Assembly: GCA_017416345.1 (NCBI GenBank)
Contig: JAFQCR010000012.1
Coordinates: 62,001-126,000 of the forward strand
Reading direction: 5' to 3'
Source of the DNA: Clostridia bacterium
Lineage (GTDB): Bacteria; Bacillota; Clostridia; Oscillospirales; Acutalibacteraceae
Length of the DNA: 64,000 bases
The notes beneath the pieces are model-generated. The model was not told where the DNA came from. It did not search any database and saw nothing but the letters and a program-made list of their open reading frames with translations. Shown in pieces: positions 56,151 to 64,000 of the stretch (position 1 is its first letter; every line of letters begins with the position of its first letter). The position numbers were made by a program, and so were the translations under genes.

Positions 56151-57167
56151 ATGGAACAACTCAAGGCTCTGTGTGAGCTTCACGGGGTTTCGGGCAGGGA
56201 GGAAGCCGTCCGAAGCTATATAATCGAAAAAATCAAGGATAAGGCCGAGGTCAAGGTGGATGCTTTAGGCAGCATCATCGCCAAGGTCAAGGGCAAGAAA
56301 AGGGCCGTCAAAAAGGTTATGGCCGATGCTCACATGGATGAGGTCGGCTTCATCGTGACCTATATTACCTCGGGCGGTATGCTTAAATTCACCGCTGTCG
56401 GCAGCATAAGCGAAAGCGTTATGCTTGCCCGCCGTGTCGTGTTTTCTAACGGCACCGTTGGTGTTATCAGCACCAAGCCGGTGCACATGCTGTCGGCCGA
56501 TGAAAAGAGCAAGTTCCCCGAAGAGGAAGCACTTTATATCGACATTGGTGCAAAGTCGTTTGAGGAGGCTTCGGCTAAGGTCGGCCTCGGTGACTGCGCC
56601 GTGTTCGACGAGCCGTATGAACAGCTCGGCGACCTTGTGATATCCAAAGCGCTTGACGACCGTGTGGGCTGTTGGGGGCTTGTTGATATTATCAATAGCG
56701 ATCCCGAGTATGATTTTTATGCCGTTTTCTCGGTAATGGAGGAGATAGGTCACGGTGCAAGAACGGCAACCTTTGCGGTCGATCCCGACTACGCCGTGGT
56801 TCTTGAATCGACCACCGCCGCCGATATTGCAGGCGTGCCCGACGATAAAAAGGTTTGCTATGTGGGTAAAGGTGCGGCCGCCTTGTTTATGGACCGTGGC
56901 ACACTTTACAATAAGGATCTGTTTGACAAGGTTCTTGAAACCGCAAAGGAAAAGAACATTCCCTGCCAGGTCAAGTCCTACGTTTCGGGCGGAAATAACG
57001 CCGCAGGAATTCACCAGACGGGCGACGGCGTTAAAACAATAACCCTTTCGGTACCCTGCCGATATATTCACTCGGCATCGTGTGTGGCATCGGTTTCGGA
57101 CGTCAAGGCCGTGCGTGACCTTGCCAAGGCTATGATAATGAAAATGGCATCGGGTGAGATCGAGTGA
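56151..57167 (+). CDS. M42-family metallo-aminopeptidase, copy 2
   Basis: 338 aa. Same family as the previous gene but clearly diverged: ADAHMDEVGFIV, KALDDRVGCWG, VMEEIGHGAR and PCRYIHSASCVASVSD mark the metal site and the final His. Start at 56151 because GGAG lies six bases before it; the ATG at 56139 has no ribosome site. The stop overlaps the GTG start of the next gene (GTGA). Two M42 peptidases in tandem could form mixed shells or have different specificities. Confidence 0.93.
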   Translation: MEQLKALCELHGVSGREEAVRSYIIEKIKDKAEVKVDALGSIIAKVKGKKRAVKKVMADAHMDEVGFIVTYITSGGMLKFTAVGSISESVMLARRVVFSNGTVGVISTKPVHMLSADEKSKFPEEEALYIDIGAKSFEEASAKVGLGDCAVFDEPYEQLGDLVISKALDDRVGCWGLVDIINSDPEYDFYAVFSVMEEIGHGARTATFAVDPDYAVVLESTTAADIAGVPDDKKVCYVGKGAAALFMDRGTLYNKDLFDKVLETAKEKNIPCQVKSYVSGGNNAAGIHQTGDGVKTITLSVPCRYIHSASCVASVSDVKAVRDLAKAMIMKMASGEIE

Positions 57168-57880
57168 TCGAGCGAATAGAAAAACTACCCGAAGGCTTGC
57201 CCGAAAACGTGGTAACGGCACGGATAAATGCGCTTTTGAGCGCTTACCGTGACAGTGTTGGGATAGACATTTTCACCCAGACGGTTGACGGTCAAATTAC
57301 GGCTATATTTGGCGGAATGGACGGTTCGTTTTCGTTGGAGCTATGTGGCAAAGCCGATATTGAGGAGTTAGATTCCTATTTTTCGTTCCTTTCCGGAACC
57401 GTGTTTTGTGACTCGGTAACGGCCGATGCTCTGCATTGTGAGGAAAAGCAATACTCTGACCTTTATGAGCTGACCGATGCGGTCGAAATAACCGACGGTG
57501 ACGGTCACGGCAGGATATCGGACGTGTATCATGTGCTGAAAATGGGCGAGGACGGCGATATCGTTTTGCCGCCGTTTGACCCTTGGTACACCGATCTTTG
57601 CGTGCGCTTCAACCACGGTGCGGCAGATCTTGCTCTTTGTGACGGTGCTGTGGCAGTGGCAGGCTTTGTCACTGACCAAAATGCACTCATCACGGGTGTT
57701 GCCGTTGGCAAGTCTGACCGCAAAAAGGGCAGGGGAACCAAAGCACTCAAAACACTTTTGAGCAACATAAGAAAAAAACACCCAAGCTGTCGGGTGTTTG
57801 CTGCCACACAAAATGCGGGCGGTTTTTACATAAAAAACGGATTTAAAAAGGTCGGCAGGATTGCCGTCTTAATGTATTAG
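57164..57880 (+). CDS. GNAT-fold N-acetyltransferase with long N-terminal domain
   Basis: 238 aa. The C-terminal part (about 145-236) has the GNAT acetyl-CoA site in GVAVGKSDRKKGRGTKALKT (the R/Q-x-x-G-x-G/A pattern) followed by FAATQNAGGFYIKNGFKKVG. The N-terminal 140 residues form a second, weakly similar half. Substrate unknown. Translation is coupled to the M42 gene. It is followed by the PLP enzyme at 12 bases. Confidence 0.8.
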   Translation: MIERIEKLPEGLPENVVTARINALLSAYRDSVGIDIFTQTVDGQITAIFGGMDGSFSLELCGKADIEELDSYFSFLSGTVFCDSVTADALHCEEKQYSDLYELTDAVEITDGDGHGRISDVYHVLKMGEDGDIVLPPFDPWYTDLCVRFNHGAADLALCDGAVAVAGFVTDQNALITGVAVGKSDRKKGRGTKALKTLLSNIRKKHPSCRVFAATQNAGGFYIKNGFKKVGRIAVLMY

Positions 57881-57892
57881 GAGATTTTCAAA

Positions 57893-59164
57893 ATGGCATT
57901 TTTCAAAATTGATGAGCGCTTGAACGAGGCCGCCGAAAAGGCACTTTTGAGCGCTCGTGAGAGCTTTGACAGAATTGACAGTATTGCCGAGTATAACCAG
58001 CAAAAGGTGTTGTCGGCATTCATCAAAAATGGCGTTGCCGAGTCGCATTTTGCGGCCTCCACGGGCTACGGCTATAACGACCGTGGCAGGGACACCTTGG
58101 AGCAGGTCTTTGCCGATTGTATGGGTGCCGAGGCTTCAATTTTCCGCCACAGCTTTGCATCGGGTACGCATACTCTAAACGTTATGCTGTTTGGCGTTTT
58201 GCGCCCGGGCGACACTATGCTGTGCCTAACGGGTCGTCCTTACGACACGCTGATAGGAGTGCTGGGAATCGACTGTCATGTTGACGGGTCGCTAAAGGAT
58301 TTCGGCGTGAATTACGAGCAGGTCGACTTAAAGTCTGACGGTACGCCCGATATGGCGGCTATTGAGGAAAGAATACAGTCCAAAAAATACAAGGTGGCCT
58401 ACATACAGCGCTCACGTGGCTATAGTCTTCGTCCAAGCCTTTCGGTCGACACCATCGGTCAGATGGCACGGCTTGTTAAAAGGCTTTCGCCCGAGACATT
58501 GGTGCTGGTGGACAACTGCTATGGCGAATTTGTCGAAAAAAGAGAGCCGTTGGAGGTCGGTGCCGACCTTATCGCAGGCTCGCTTATAAAGAATCCCGGT
58601 GGCGGAATTGCGCCCACGGGCGGTTATATTGCAGGTCGTGCCGACTTGGTCGAAAAGTGCGGCTATCGGCTTACGGCACCCGGTGTAGGTCTTGAAGTCG
58701 GTGCAACTTTAGGTCACACAAGGGAACTGTTTATGGGGCTTTTCAGCGCACCGCACGTGGTCGGTGAAGCCGTCAAGACCGCCGTGTTTACGGCATCGTT
58801 GTTTGAGACCCTCGGCTTTGAGGTCACACCGTCTTCGAGTGAGCCACGTGCCGATATAATCCAGACCGTAAAATGCGGCAATTCCGAGGCGCTGATTGCC
58901 TTCTGCCGCGGTCTGCAGAGCGGTTCGCCCGTTGATTCCTTTGCCGCACCCGAGCCGGGAGATATGCCCGGCTACGACAGTCAGGTCATTATGGCCGCAG
59001 GTGCGTTTACCTTGGGCGCTTCGATCGAGCTTTCGGCCGATGCACCGTTGCGCGAGCCGTTTGCGGTTTGGATGCAGGGCGGTCTCAATTTCCATTCGGC
59101 CAAGGTGGGCATAATGCTTGCCGCACAGAAAATGCTCCAAGAGGGACACATAAATTTAGGGTGA
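57893..59164 (+). CDS. PLP-dependent aluminum-resistance/methionine gamma-lyase-like protein
   Basis: 423 aa. Family known as aluminum resistance protein or YnbB, a branch of the Cys/Met-metabolism PLP enzymes. Signatures: GYGYNDRGRDTLEQVFA near the start, IFRHSFASGTHTL, VLVDNCYGEFVE (Asp that pairs with the ring nitrogen) and AGSLIKNPGGGIAPTGGY with the PLP lysine. It probably cleaves a sulphur amino acid, but its true substrate is not established. Ribosome site AGGAG. Part of the murD operon. Confidence 0.9.
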   Translation: MAFFKIDERLNEAAEKALLSARESFDRIDSIAEYNQQKVLSAFIKNGVAESHFAASTGYGYNDRGRDTLEQVFADCMGAEASIFRHSFASGTHTLNVMLFGVLRPGDTMLCLTGRPYDTLIGVLGIDCHVDGSLKDFGVNYEQVDLKSDGTPDMAAIEERIQSKKYKVAYIQRSRGYSLRPSLSVDTIGQMARLVKRLSPETLVLVDNCYGEFVEKREPLEVGADLIAGSLIKNPGGGIAPTGGYIAGRADLVEKCGYRLTAPGVGLEVGATLGHTRELFMGLFSAPHVVGEAVKTAVFTASLFETLGFEVTPSSSEPRADIIQTVKCGNSEALIAFCRGLQSGSPVDSFAAPEPGDMPGYDSQVIMAAGAFTLGASIELSADAPLREPFAVWMQGGLNFHSAKVGIMLAAQKMLQEGHINLG

Positions 59165-59168
59165 TATT

Positions 59169-60317
59169 ATGAACTTTGATGCACTTCGCAAAAGAATAGA
59201 TGCACTTGTCGAAAACGGTGTGCCCGAGGCACAGCTTATCGTCCGAAAGGACGGCAAAGAGGTTTTTCGCCATATCGCAGGATATTCCGATGCCGCAAAG
59301 CAAAGGATTGCCCGATACGACGACCTTTTTTGGCTGTTCTCAATGACAAAGGTCTACACAATGACGGCGGCCTTGCGCCTTGTCGAGCGTGGACTTATTG
59401 ACCTTGACGAGCCGGTCGGCACCTATCTGCCCGAATTTAAAAGCCTCAAGGTGCAGGACGGTGACGGCACTGTTGATCTTACTTCACCGCTTACCGTTCG
59501 TTGCCTTATGTCCATGACGGGTGGGTTTAATTACGATTTTAACCGCTATCCCGAAATGCAGGAGCTTATTAAAAACAAAAACGCATCGACTGTCGAGGTA
59601 GTCAATGCGTTCAGCAAGCGTCCGTTGCTTTTTCAGCCCGGTTCAAAATATTGCTACGGCTTCGGTCACGATATCGTGGCCGCCGTGGTTGAGGTAGTTT
59701 CGGGCAAGAAATTCCGTGATTTTGTAAAGGACGAGCTGCTCGACCCCATCGGCATCACCGATATGGGCTTTCATCCTACTCCTGAGCAGCAGTCAAGAAT
59801 TGCCGACAAGTGGAGGGTCGAATACCGTGAGGACGGCTCAAAGCCCATCACTTTGGGCCCCAAGATAAATTGGTTGAGGCTGACCGATAACTACGACTCT
59901 GGTGGAGCAGGGCTTTTCGGCAATGCCGAGCAGTATATTAAAATGGTCGATGCTCTGGCCAACGGCGGTATTGCGGAAAACGGCTACCGTGTGCTTAAGC
60001 CCGAAACCATCGACCTTATGAGAACCAACCAATTGACCCAAGGGGTCACCGAGGAATTTCAGCGCCAGTCGCCCAAAGCAAGGAACGGCTACGGCTACGG
60101 ACTTGGCGTGAGGACCTTGCTTGACCCGAAAGCTGCCGAGTCACATTCTGCGGTCGGTGAGTTTGGTTGGGACGGTGCTGCAGGGTCGTATGTTTTGATC
60201 GACCCTGAAAATCACGTGACGATAGTATATGTTGAGCATATCATGAACCATGGTGATATTTATGAGGTGCATCACAAAGCATTGCGCAATCTTATTTATC
60301 AGTCCATGGGTCTCTGA
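59169..60317 (+). CDS. Beta-lactamase-class-C-like serine hydrolase
   Basis: 382 aa, no signal peptide, so cytosolic. Serine motif SMTK with S58 and K61, then YGFGHD as the second Tyr motif and a C-terminal HSAVGEFGWDGAAGS matching the H/K-x-G-x-G region of the family. Such enzymes are esterases, D-amino-acid peptidases or the like; true beta-lactamase function is unlikely without export. Ribosome site AGGGTGA. The 3' end overlaps the converging AraC-PocR gene by 19 bases. Confidence 0.9.
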   Translation: MNFDALRKRIDALVENGVPEAQLIVRKDGKEVFRHIAGYSDAAKQRIARYDDLFWLFSMTKVYTMTAALRLVERGLIDLDEPVGTYLPEFKSLKVQDGDGTVDLTSPLTVRCLMSMTGGFNYDFNRYPEMQELIKNKNASTVEVVNAFSKRPLLFQPGSKYCYGFGHDIVAAVVEVVSGKKFRDFVKDELLDPIGITDMGFHPTPEQQSRIADKWRVEYREDGSKPITLGPKINWLRLTDNYDSGGAGLFGNAEQYIKMVDALANGGIAENGYRVLKPETIDLMRTNQLTQGVTEEFQRQSPKARNGYGYGLGVRTLLDPKAAESHSAVGEFGWDGAAGSYVLIDPENHVTIVYVEHIMNHGDIYEVHHKALRNLIYQSMGL

Positions 60318-61156
60318 CGGCGAAATTCGGTGGGGGTAAGCCCCAATTCCCGTTTAAAGCATCGGTTAAAATAGGTCACATTTTCAAAACCGCTGTCCAA
60401 AGCCACCTCAATAATGCTTTTTTCGGTGCTTAACAGCAGGTTTTTGGCGTGATTCAGCCTTAATCGGTTTACATAATTCGAAAACGATACATCGGTAGTG
60501 CTTTTAAAAAGTCTGCCGATGTATTTTTCATTAAAGCCATAATGCTTGGCTCGGTCAGACAGCTTTATCGGGTTGCGGAAGTTTTCCCGTGCATACATCT
60601 TCATTTCACGGATGACCCAATGGGCGTTGCCGCCAAGGTCCTGCGGAAAGGTCTTGAACACAAGCTTTATATAACTGCTGACCGTCTCGGCTATGTCGAT
60701 ATAGGTCTGAAGGTCGGTCACGGGTTGGGCGTCTTCAAGCTCGGCTGTCAAAATTTTTGGGTCAACACCTGTTTTTTGGCAGGTTTTTTCAGCTTTTTCG
60801 GTCGCAAAAGCCTTGTCGGGCATAAGATTTCCAACATAAACAACGGCTAGAACTTTGCCACCCACCACGACCGGCAGACCGATCTCATAAAGACCGTGGA
60901 CACAGTATCCGCAAAAAAGCTCGCCCGTTTTTATGGCCTTGCGGTCGGCAAATCGGCGGCAACGGCGACAGTGTCGGTATCCATTGGCGGTGCTTTTGGC
61001 AATGTCGCAGAATTTTTTTGTGTGATATCGCTCACGCAAGGGGATATCAAGCAATGGGTGCGACATAATTCCCGAAAGGTCGGTCACGCTGACCAAGAAC
61101 TTATTTAACGAGTTATAGGTGTTCAGCAGTTTGGAAAGATGTATAAATTCTTGCAT
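60299..61156 (-). CDS. AraC-family regulator with PocR ligand-binding domain
   Basis: 285 aa. The N-terminal PocR domain (about 15-170) has the cysteine pairs CRRCRRFAD and CGYCVHGL, then GLPVVVGGKVLAVVYVGNLM. PocR domains bind small organics such as propanediol or sugar alcohols. The C-terminal HTH pair is clear: KHYGFNEKYIGRLFKSTTDV and ALDSGFENVTYFNRCFKRE, then LGLTPTEFRR. It has its own promoter (61178-61206). Target unknown: the neighbouring hydrolase operon or the flavin oxidoreductase at 62735 are possible. Confidence 0.94.
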   Translation of the reverse strand: MQEFIHLSKLLNTYNSLNKFLVSVTDLSGIMSHPLLDIPLRERYHTKKFCDIAKSTANGYRHCRRCRRFADRKAIKTGELFCGYCVHGLYEIGLPVVVGGKVLAVVYVGNLMPDKAFATEKAEKTCQKTGVDPKILTAELEDAQPVTDLQTYIDIAETVSSYIKLVFKTFPQDLGGNAHWVIREMKMYARENFRNPIKLSDRAKHYGFNEKYIGRLFKSTTDVSFSNYVNRLRLNHAKNLLLSTEKSIIEVALDSGFENVTYFNRCFKRELGLTPTEFRRQRPMD

Positions 61157-61177
61157 TTATTTCACCTCTTTGCCAAA

Positions 61178-61206
61178 ATTATAACATAAAAGTATCTTTT
61201 GTTCAA
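61178..61206 (-). promoter_or_regulatory. Promoter of the PocR-AraC gene
   Basis: On the minus strand TTGAAC (61206-61201), 17-base spacer, TATAAT (61183-61178), 22 bases before the start codon. Confidence 0.75.
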
Positions 61207-61323
61207 GATATTTGCGTATATAGATAAAGATTTTTAGAGCGACAGTGTGTTACAATAAAGTTATGTGGACACCTTGTATATATCTCGCGCGAATCACAGC
61301 ATATATTGACTATTTAAAAAATA

Positions 61324-62463
61324 TTACGATAGATTATTTACAATATCCAACAATTCAAGAAATCGGGTCTCTTGCTTCAAGGTTTGAATTTCATTTTTAG
61401 ATAATTTATAAAATAACTTCTTCTTTATAATCTCCTTTGGCAATGAAGTGATCAATTCAGTTCCTCTTACGACAGGTGATTTGATATTGCTTCGGTGAAT
61501 TATTTTATTTCCCTCATATGTGTTGTAAAGATCAATATAATACATAACTGATTTTTCTACAGCATTCATTGCCTGTGATGTTTCACCGATTGCAAGATAT
61601 GCTTCTGCCAATAGCAGATAGCAATCACCCGAATCAAAATCGTGATAAGGAAGAGGTGTCTCGTTTTTAAATATTGCGCTCATAATCTCAAAAAATGTTT
61701 CATATACAGCGATAGCATCCGTATATTTGCCGTCGTTGTAGTATGCTTTGCCAAGACGTGCAATATCATTTTCAAGTGCCTGTAGCGTATAGTCGATATT
61801 AGAACATAGATATGTTGCGGTTCTTTCGTTGTTATTCATATATTCATTAACGATCGCCATATTTGAATATAAGGTCAAATCGGCACGCGGAGGAAAGTTT
61901 CTTGCCTCACTTGTTGCCAGATCGAATTTTCCTTGATTGCAATACAGAAAAACCAATATCTGACGAGCCGATAATATATCGGTGATATTTTTAGAATTTG
62001 CTATAACGAAATTCGCTTGACGAATTGTTTCAGAGGCAATTTCTTTTGCCCGTTCTTTGGCATAAATCCACCCGTTTTCCGCAAGGGAGAGCGAAATTCC
62101 AAGGTTCATACAATTGATCATAATAATCAGATTGTTAGGATATTTCTTTAGTCCGTTAAGTAAAGCATCATACGCGTTTAAATACGTTTCAATCTCACCG
62201 TATTTTTCTAGGCTGTTGGCATGCTGAACGATTTTCCAAGCTTCTTCATTTTCGGTCGTGTCGGCAATACCAAACAACATGTCTGTACTAACTCCGAATA
62301 TTGAAGCAAGCGGAACGACCTGCGAAATGTCCGGCATTCCTGTATTATTTTCCCATTTTGAGACAGCTTGATAAGTAACTCCAAGCCGTTCAGCAAGCTC
62401 CTCCTGTGTAAAACCGCTTTTCTTACGTAGATCTTTGATGATCTGTCCCATTGTTGATGACAT
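61324..62463 (-). CDS. XRE-family regulator with TPR-like C-terminal region
   Basis: 379 aa. Residues 5-62 are an HTH (SGFTQEELAERLGVTYQAVS). The rest is all-helical with repeats of about 34-40 residues (segments ANFVIANSKNITDILSARQI, AYYNDGKYTDAIAVYETFFE, CYLLAEAYLAIGETSQAMNA), resembling TPR arrays of RRNPP-type peptide-sensing regulators. No known peptide gene is adjacent. GGAGG ribosome site at the right distance from the ATG at 62463. This gene is more AT-rich than its neighbours, which may point to transfer. Confidence 0.85.
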   Translation of the reverse strand: MSSTMGQIIKDLRKKSGFTQEELAERLGVTYQAVSKWENNTGMPDISQVVPLASIFGVSTDMLFGIADTTENEEAWKIVQHANSLEKYGEIETYLNAYDALLNGLKKYPNNLIIMINCMNLGISLSLAENGWIYAKERAKEIASETIRQANFVIANSKNITDILSARQILVFLYCNQGKFDLATSEARNFPPRADLTLYSNMAIVNEYMNNNERTATYLCSNIDYTLQALENDIARLGKAYYNDGKYTDAIAVYETFFEIMSAIFKNETPLPYHDFDSGDCYLLLAEAYLAIGETSQAMNAVEKSVMYYIDLYNTYEGNKIIHRSNIKSPVVRGTELITSLPKEIIKKKLFYKLSKNEIQTLKQETRFLELLDIVNNLS

Positions 62464-62734
62464 GATATAACCTCCAAATAGAATATTTCGGTACCGTGAT
62501 TATATTCTAACACCAATATCACAAAATAAGTAGCGACTTAAAAACGAACCATTCTCAACTTTGCGTTGAGTTTATTATATCACAAATTTGTGGCAAAGGG
62601 TATGCTTTCGTGCGATTCTCTCGGAACTTATTTATTATTTATTTTATCCTTGTGTCGAACCGCAAAAGGTGTGCAAGGAAGAAATTACATATATGAAAAA
62701 GTTAATCACAATTCAAAATAAAGGAGTGTTTTTT
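62464..62734. other. Divergent spacer between XRE-TPR and flavin oxidoreductase genes
   Basis: AT-rich. It contains ATTATA (62499-62504), a -10 candidate for the minus-strand gene, and a CTCAAC/GTTGAG hairpin near 62555. I see no gene. Confidence 0.4.
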
Positions 62735-64000
62735 ATGAAGAAGTATGAGCTTATAGTTGTTGGCGGAGGCTTTGCAGGCTTTGGTGCCGCCGTCGCCGCC
62801 GCACGTGAGGGTGTAAAGACCCTGCTGATTGAACGCACCAACGCCCTGTCTGGTGCCGCAAACACGGGGCTTGTAACGCCGTTTATGCCCTACCGTGCCG
62901 TTATGGGTCAGGATGACGAGGGCAAACCCATATACAAATATTTGAGCGAAGGCATTTTTAAGGAGATAGTCGACAAGCTTCGTGAAGCAGGCCGAACCAA
63001 TGAAAACGGTACACGCTTTGATAACGAGTATTTGAAGCTCATTTTGAACCGTATGGCTGTTGAGGCAGGGGTCGAGCTGCTTTTCAACGCTACCGTTTGC
63101 GGTGCCGTGCGTGAGGGCAACCGCATAAAGAGTGTTACGGTGGTCGGACGTGGTCAGACCTTAGAGCTTGAGGCCGATTACTTTATCGATGCCACAGGAG
63201 ACGCCAACCTTATTTCCATGACGGGCTTCCCGTTCAAAGTCGGCCGTGAGGGCGATAACCTTTGCCAGCCTATGACGCTTTGCTTCAGAATGGCAGGTGT
63301 TGACGTTGACGAGTTTTACAAGATCTACCGCAAAGAGATGCAGGAGCGTTATCTTGAGTGGCAAAGGAAAGGCAAGATCCGCAACCCAAGAGAGAACATT
63401 CTGCCGTTCCACACCCTTATCGACGACGTTCTGCACCTTAACACCACCCGTGTCATAAAGCTTGATCCCACCGATATGTTCGATGTCACCAAGGCCGAGC
63501 TTGAGGCAAGGGAGCAGGTCTTTGAGATGCTCGAGTTTTTCAGAACCTTTGATTGCTGCAAAAACGCTCAGGTCGTGTCAACGGCTTGCGAGATAGGTAC
63601 CCGTGAGAGCCGTATGATCGACGGTGAGTATGTTTTGACGGGGCAGGATCTGTTGAACCTTTGCCGTTTCGACGATTCTATTGCTTTGGGCAACTACGAT
63701 ATCGACATCCACAATCCCGAAGGCTCGGGTACAAGCCACCATTTTTTCGGACAGGGCGAATTTTACGAGATCCCCTACCGTTCGCTTATCCCCAAAGATT
63801 CCGAAAATCTGTTGGTTGCAGGCCGCTGTGTGTCTTGCGACCACGAGGCGCAGGCCTCTATCCGCATAATGCCCATCGTTTGCACTCTGGGTCAGGCGGC
63901 AGGCTCGGCTATCGCCGCCGCAAAGCAGGACAACTGCGGTGTTAAAGAGGTCGATATTGAGAAGCTTCAAAAGATACTTGTTGACAACGGGGCCGCAATC
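62735..64000 (+). CDS. FAD-dependent oxidoreductase, 3' end missing
   Basis: 422 codons, open to the right edge. Starts MKKYELIVVGGGFAGFGAAV with the GGGFAGFG dinucleotide-binding loop. Further signatures: IERTNALSGAANTGLVTPFM, YFIDATGDANL and a C-terminal LLVAGRCVSCDHEAQASIRI, which fit the FAD_oxidored family (fumarate-reductase-like flavin fold) of Clostridia, often near carbohydrate genes. Strong AAAGGAG ribosome site at the ATG; an in-frame ATG at 62693 precedes it but lies before that site. Substrate unknown. Confidence 0.9.
   Translation, partial: MKKYELIVVGGGFAGFGAAVAAAREGVKTLLIERTNALSGAANTGLVTPFMPYRAVMGQDDEGKPIYKYLSEGIFKEIVDKLREAGRTNENGTRFDNEYLKLILNRMAVEAGVELLFNATVCGAVREGNRIKSVTVVGRGQTLELEADYFIDATGDANLISMTGFPFKVGREGDNLCQPMTLCFRMAGVDVDEFYKIYRKEMQERYLEWQRKGKIRNPRENILPFHTLIDDVLHLNTTRVIKLDPTDMFDVTKAELEAREQVFEMLEFFRTFDCCKNAQVVSTACEIGTRESRMIDGEYVLTGQDLLNLCRFDDSIALGNYDIDIHNPEGSGTSHHFFGQGEFYEIPYRSLIPKDSENLLVAGRCVSCDHEAQASIRIMPIVCTLGQAAGSAIAAAKQDNCGVKEVDIEKLQKILVDNGAAI

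Noticed and set aside
61263..61400. Short plus-strand frame (starts MWTPCIYLARI) behind a TACAAT box
   Set aside because: No ribosome site or -35, and it runs antisense into the end of the XRE-TPR gene.
1..64000. rRNA, tRNA genes and CRISPR arrays
   Set aside because: None was seen on reading; repeats present are pairs of palindromes, not spaced arrays. A tRNA search program would settle the tRNA point.

Overview
The window looks like chromosomal DNA of an anaerobic, gut-type member of the Clostridia (Oscillospirales/Ruminococcaceae-like). The evidence is an Rnf complex in the order C-D-G-E-A-B, a small 2[4Fe-4S] ferredoxin, a split transketolase, a Firmicutes division cluster (yggS-sepF-ylmH-divIVA-ileS-lspA-rluD), a RicA-like gene next to miaB, a LexA box of the Firmicutes type, and several large secreted proteins with dockerin, InlB-like repeat or GH16 parts. 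Coding DNA is of medium GC with strong AGGAGG-type ribosome sites. I saw no rRNA, tRNA, CRISPR array or prophage.

Layout. 1-329: 5' end (minus strand) of an XRE protein that is a paralogue of the HTH-glycosidase fusion at 48.7 kb. 0.5-3.8 kb: yebC, a secreted beta-helix protein with dockerin, ferredoxin. 4.0-16.2 kb: carbohydrate locus with an orphan solute-binding lipoprotein, an AraC regulator, two paralogous giant surface proteins, a 50-aa peptide gene, a GH16 lipoprotein and a Gfo/Idh/MocA dehydrogenase. 16.4-21.7 kb: rnfCDGEAB. 22.0-24.6 kb: rpsO and pnp. 24.7-25.4 kb: a 38-aa peptide gene, a set of ACGTAACGTG-type sites including a 28-bp perfect palindrome, and a candidate small RNA. 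25.4-33.5 kb: miaB, ricA-like, mutS, a membrane protein, mutL, miaA. 33.5-42.1 kb: HlyD-like protein and the division/ileS cluster. 42.1-44.9 kb: split transketolase and a sugar isomerase-like protein. 44.9-47.8 kb: an insertion scar flanked by 77-bp exact repeats and carrying a transketolase tail and a RAYT transposase gene, then a flavin oxidoreductase and a GtrA-like protein. 47.9-53.5 kb: ttcA-like gene, the HTH-glycosidase fusion, an SOS-box-controlled small membrane protein, another surface protein. 53.7-60.3 kb: murD, two M42 peptidases, a GNAT protein, a PLP lyase, a beta-lactamase-like hydrolase. 60.3-64.0 kb: a PocR-AraC regulator, an XRE-TPR regulator and the start of a flavin oxidoreductase.

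How it fits together. The 4-16 kb block reads as a regulated glycan-sensing and glycan-attack locus: the solute-binding protein and the first surface protein share a 35-bp promoter element around the AraC gene. Rnf with ferredoxin provides ion-coupled electron transfer between ferredoxin and NAD. The miaB-to-miaA block joins tRNA i6A/ms2i6A modification with mismatch repair. The candidates for undescribed biology are the HTH-glycosidase one-component regulators with a shared upstream operator, the pair of K-Y-x-K-P peptides, the palindrome-controlled RNA next to one of them, and the LexA-box membrane peptide.
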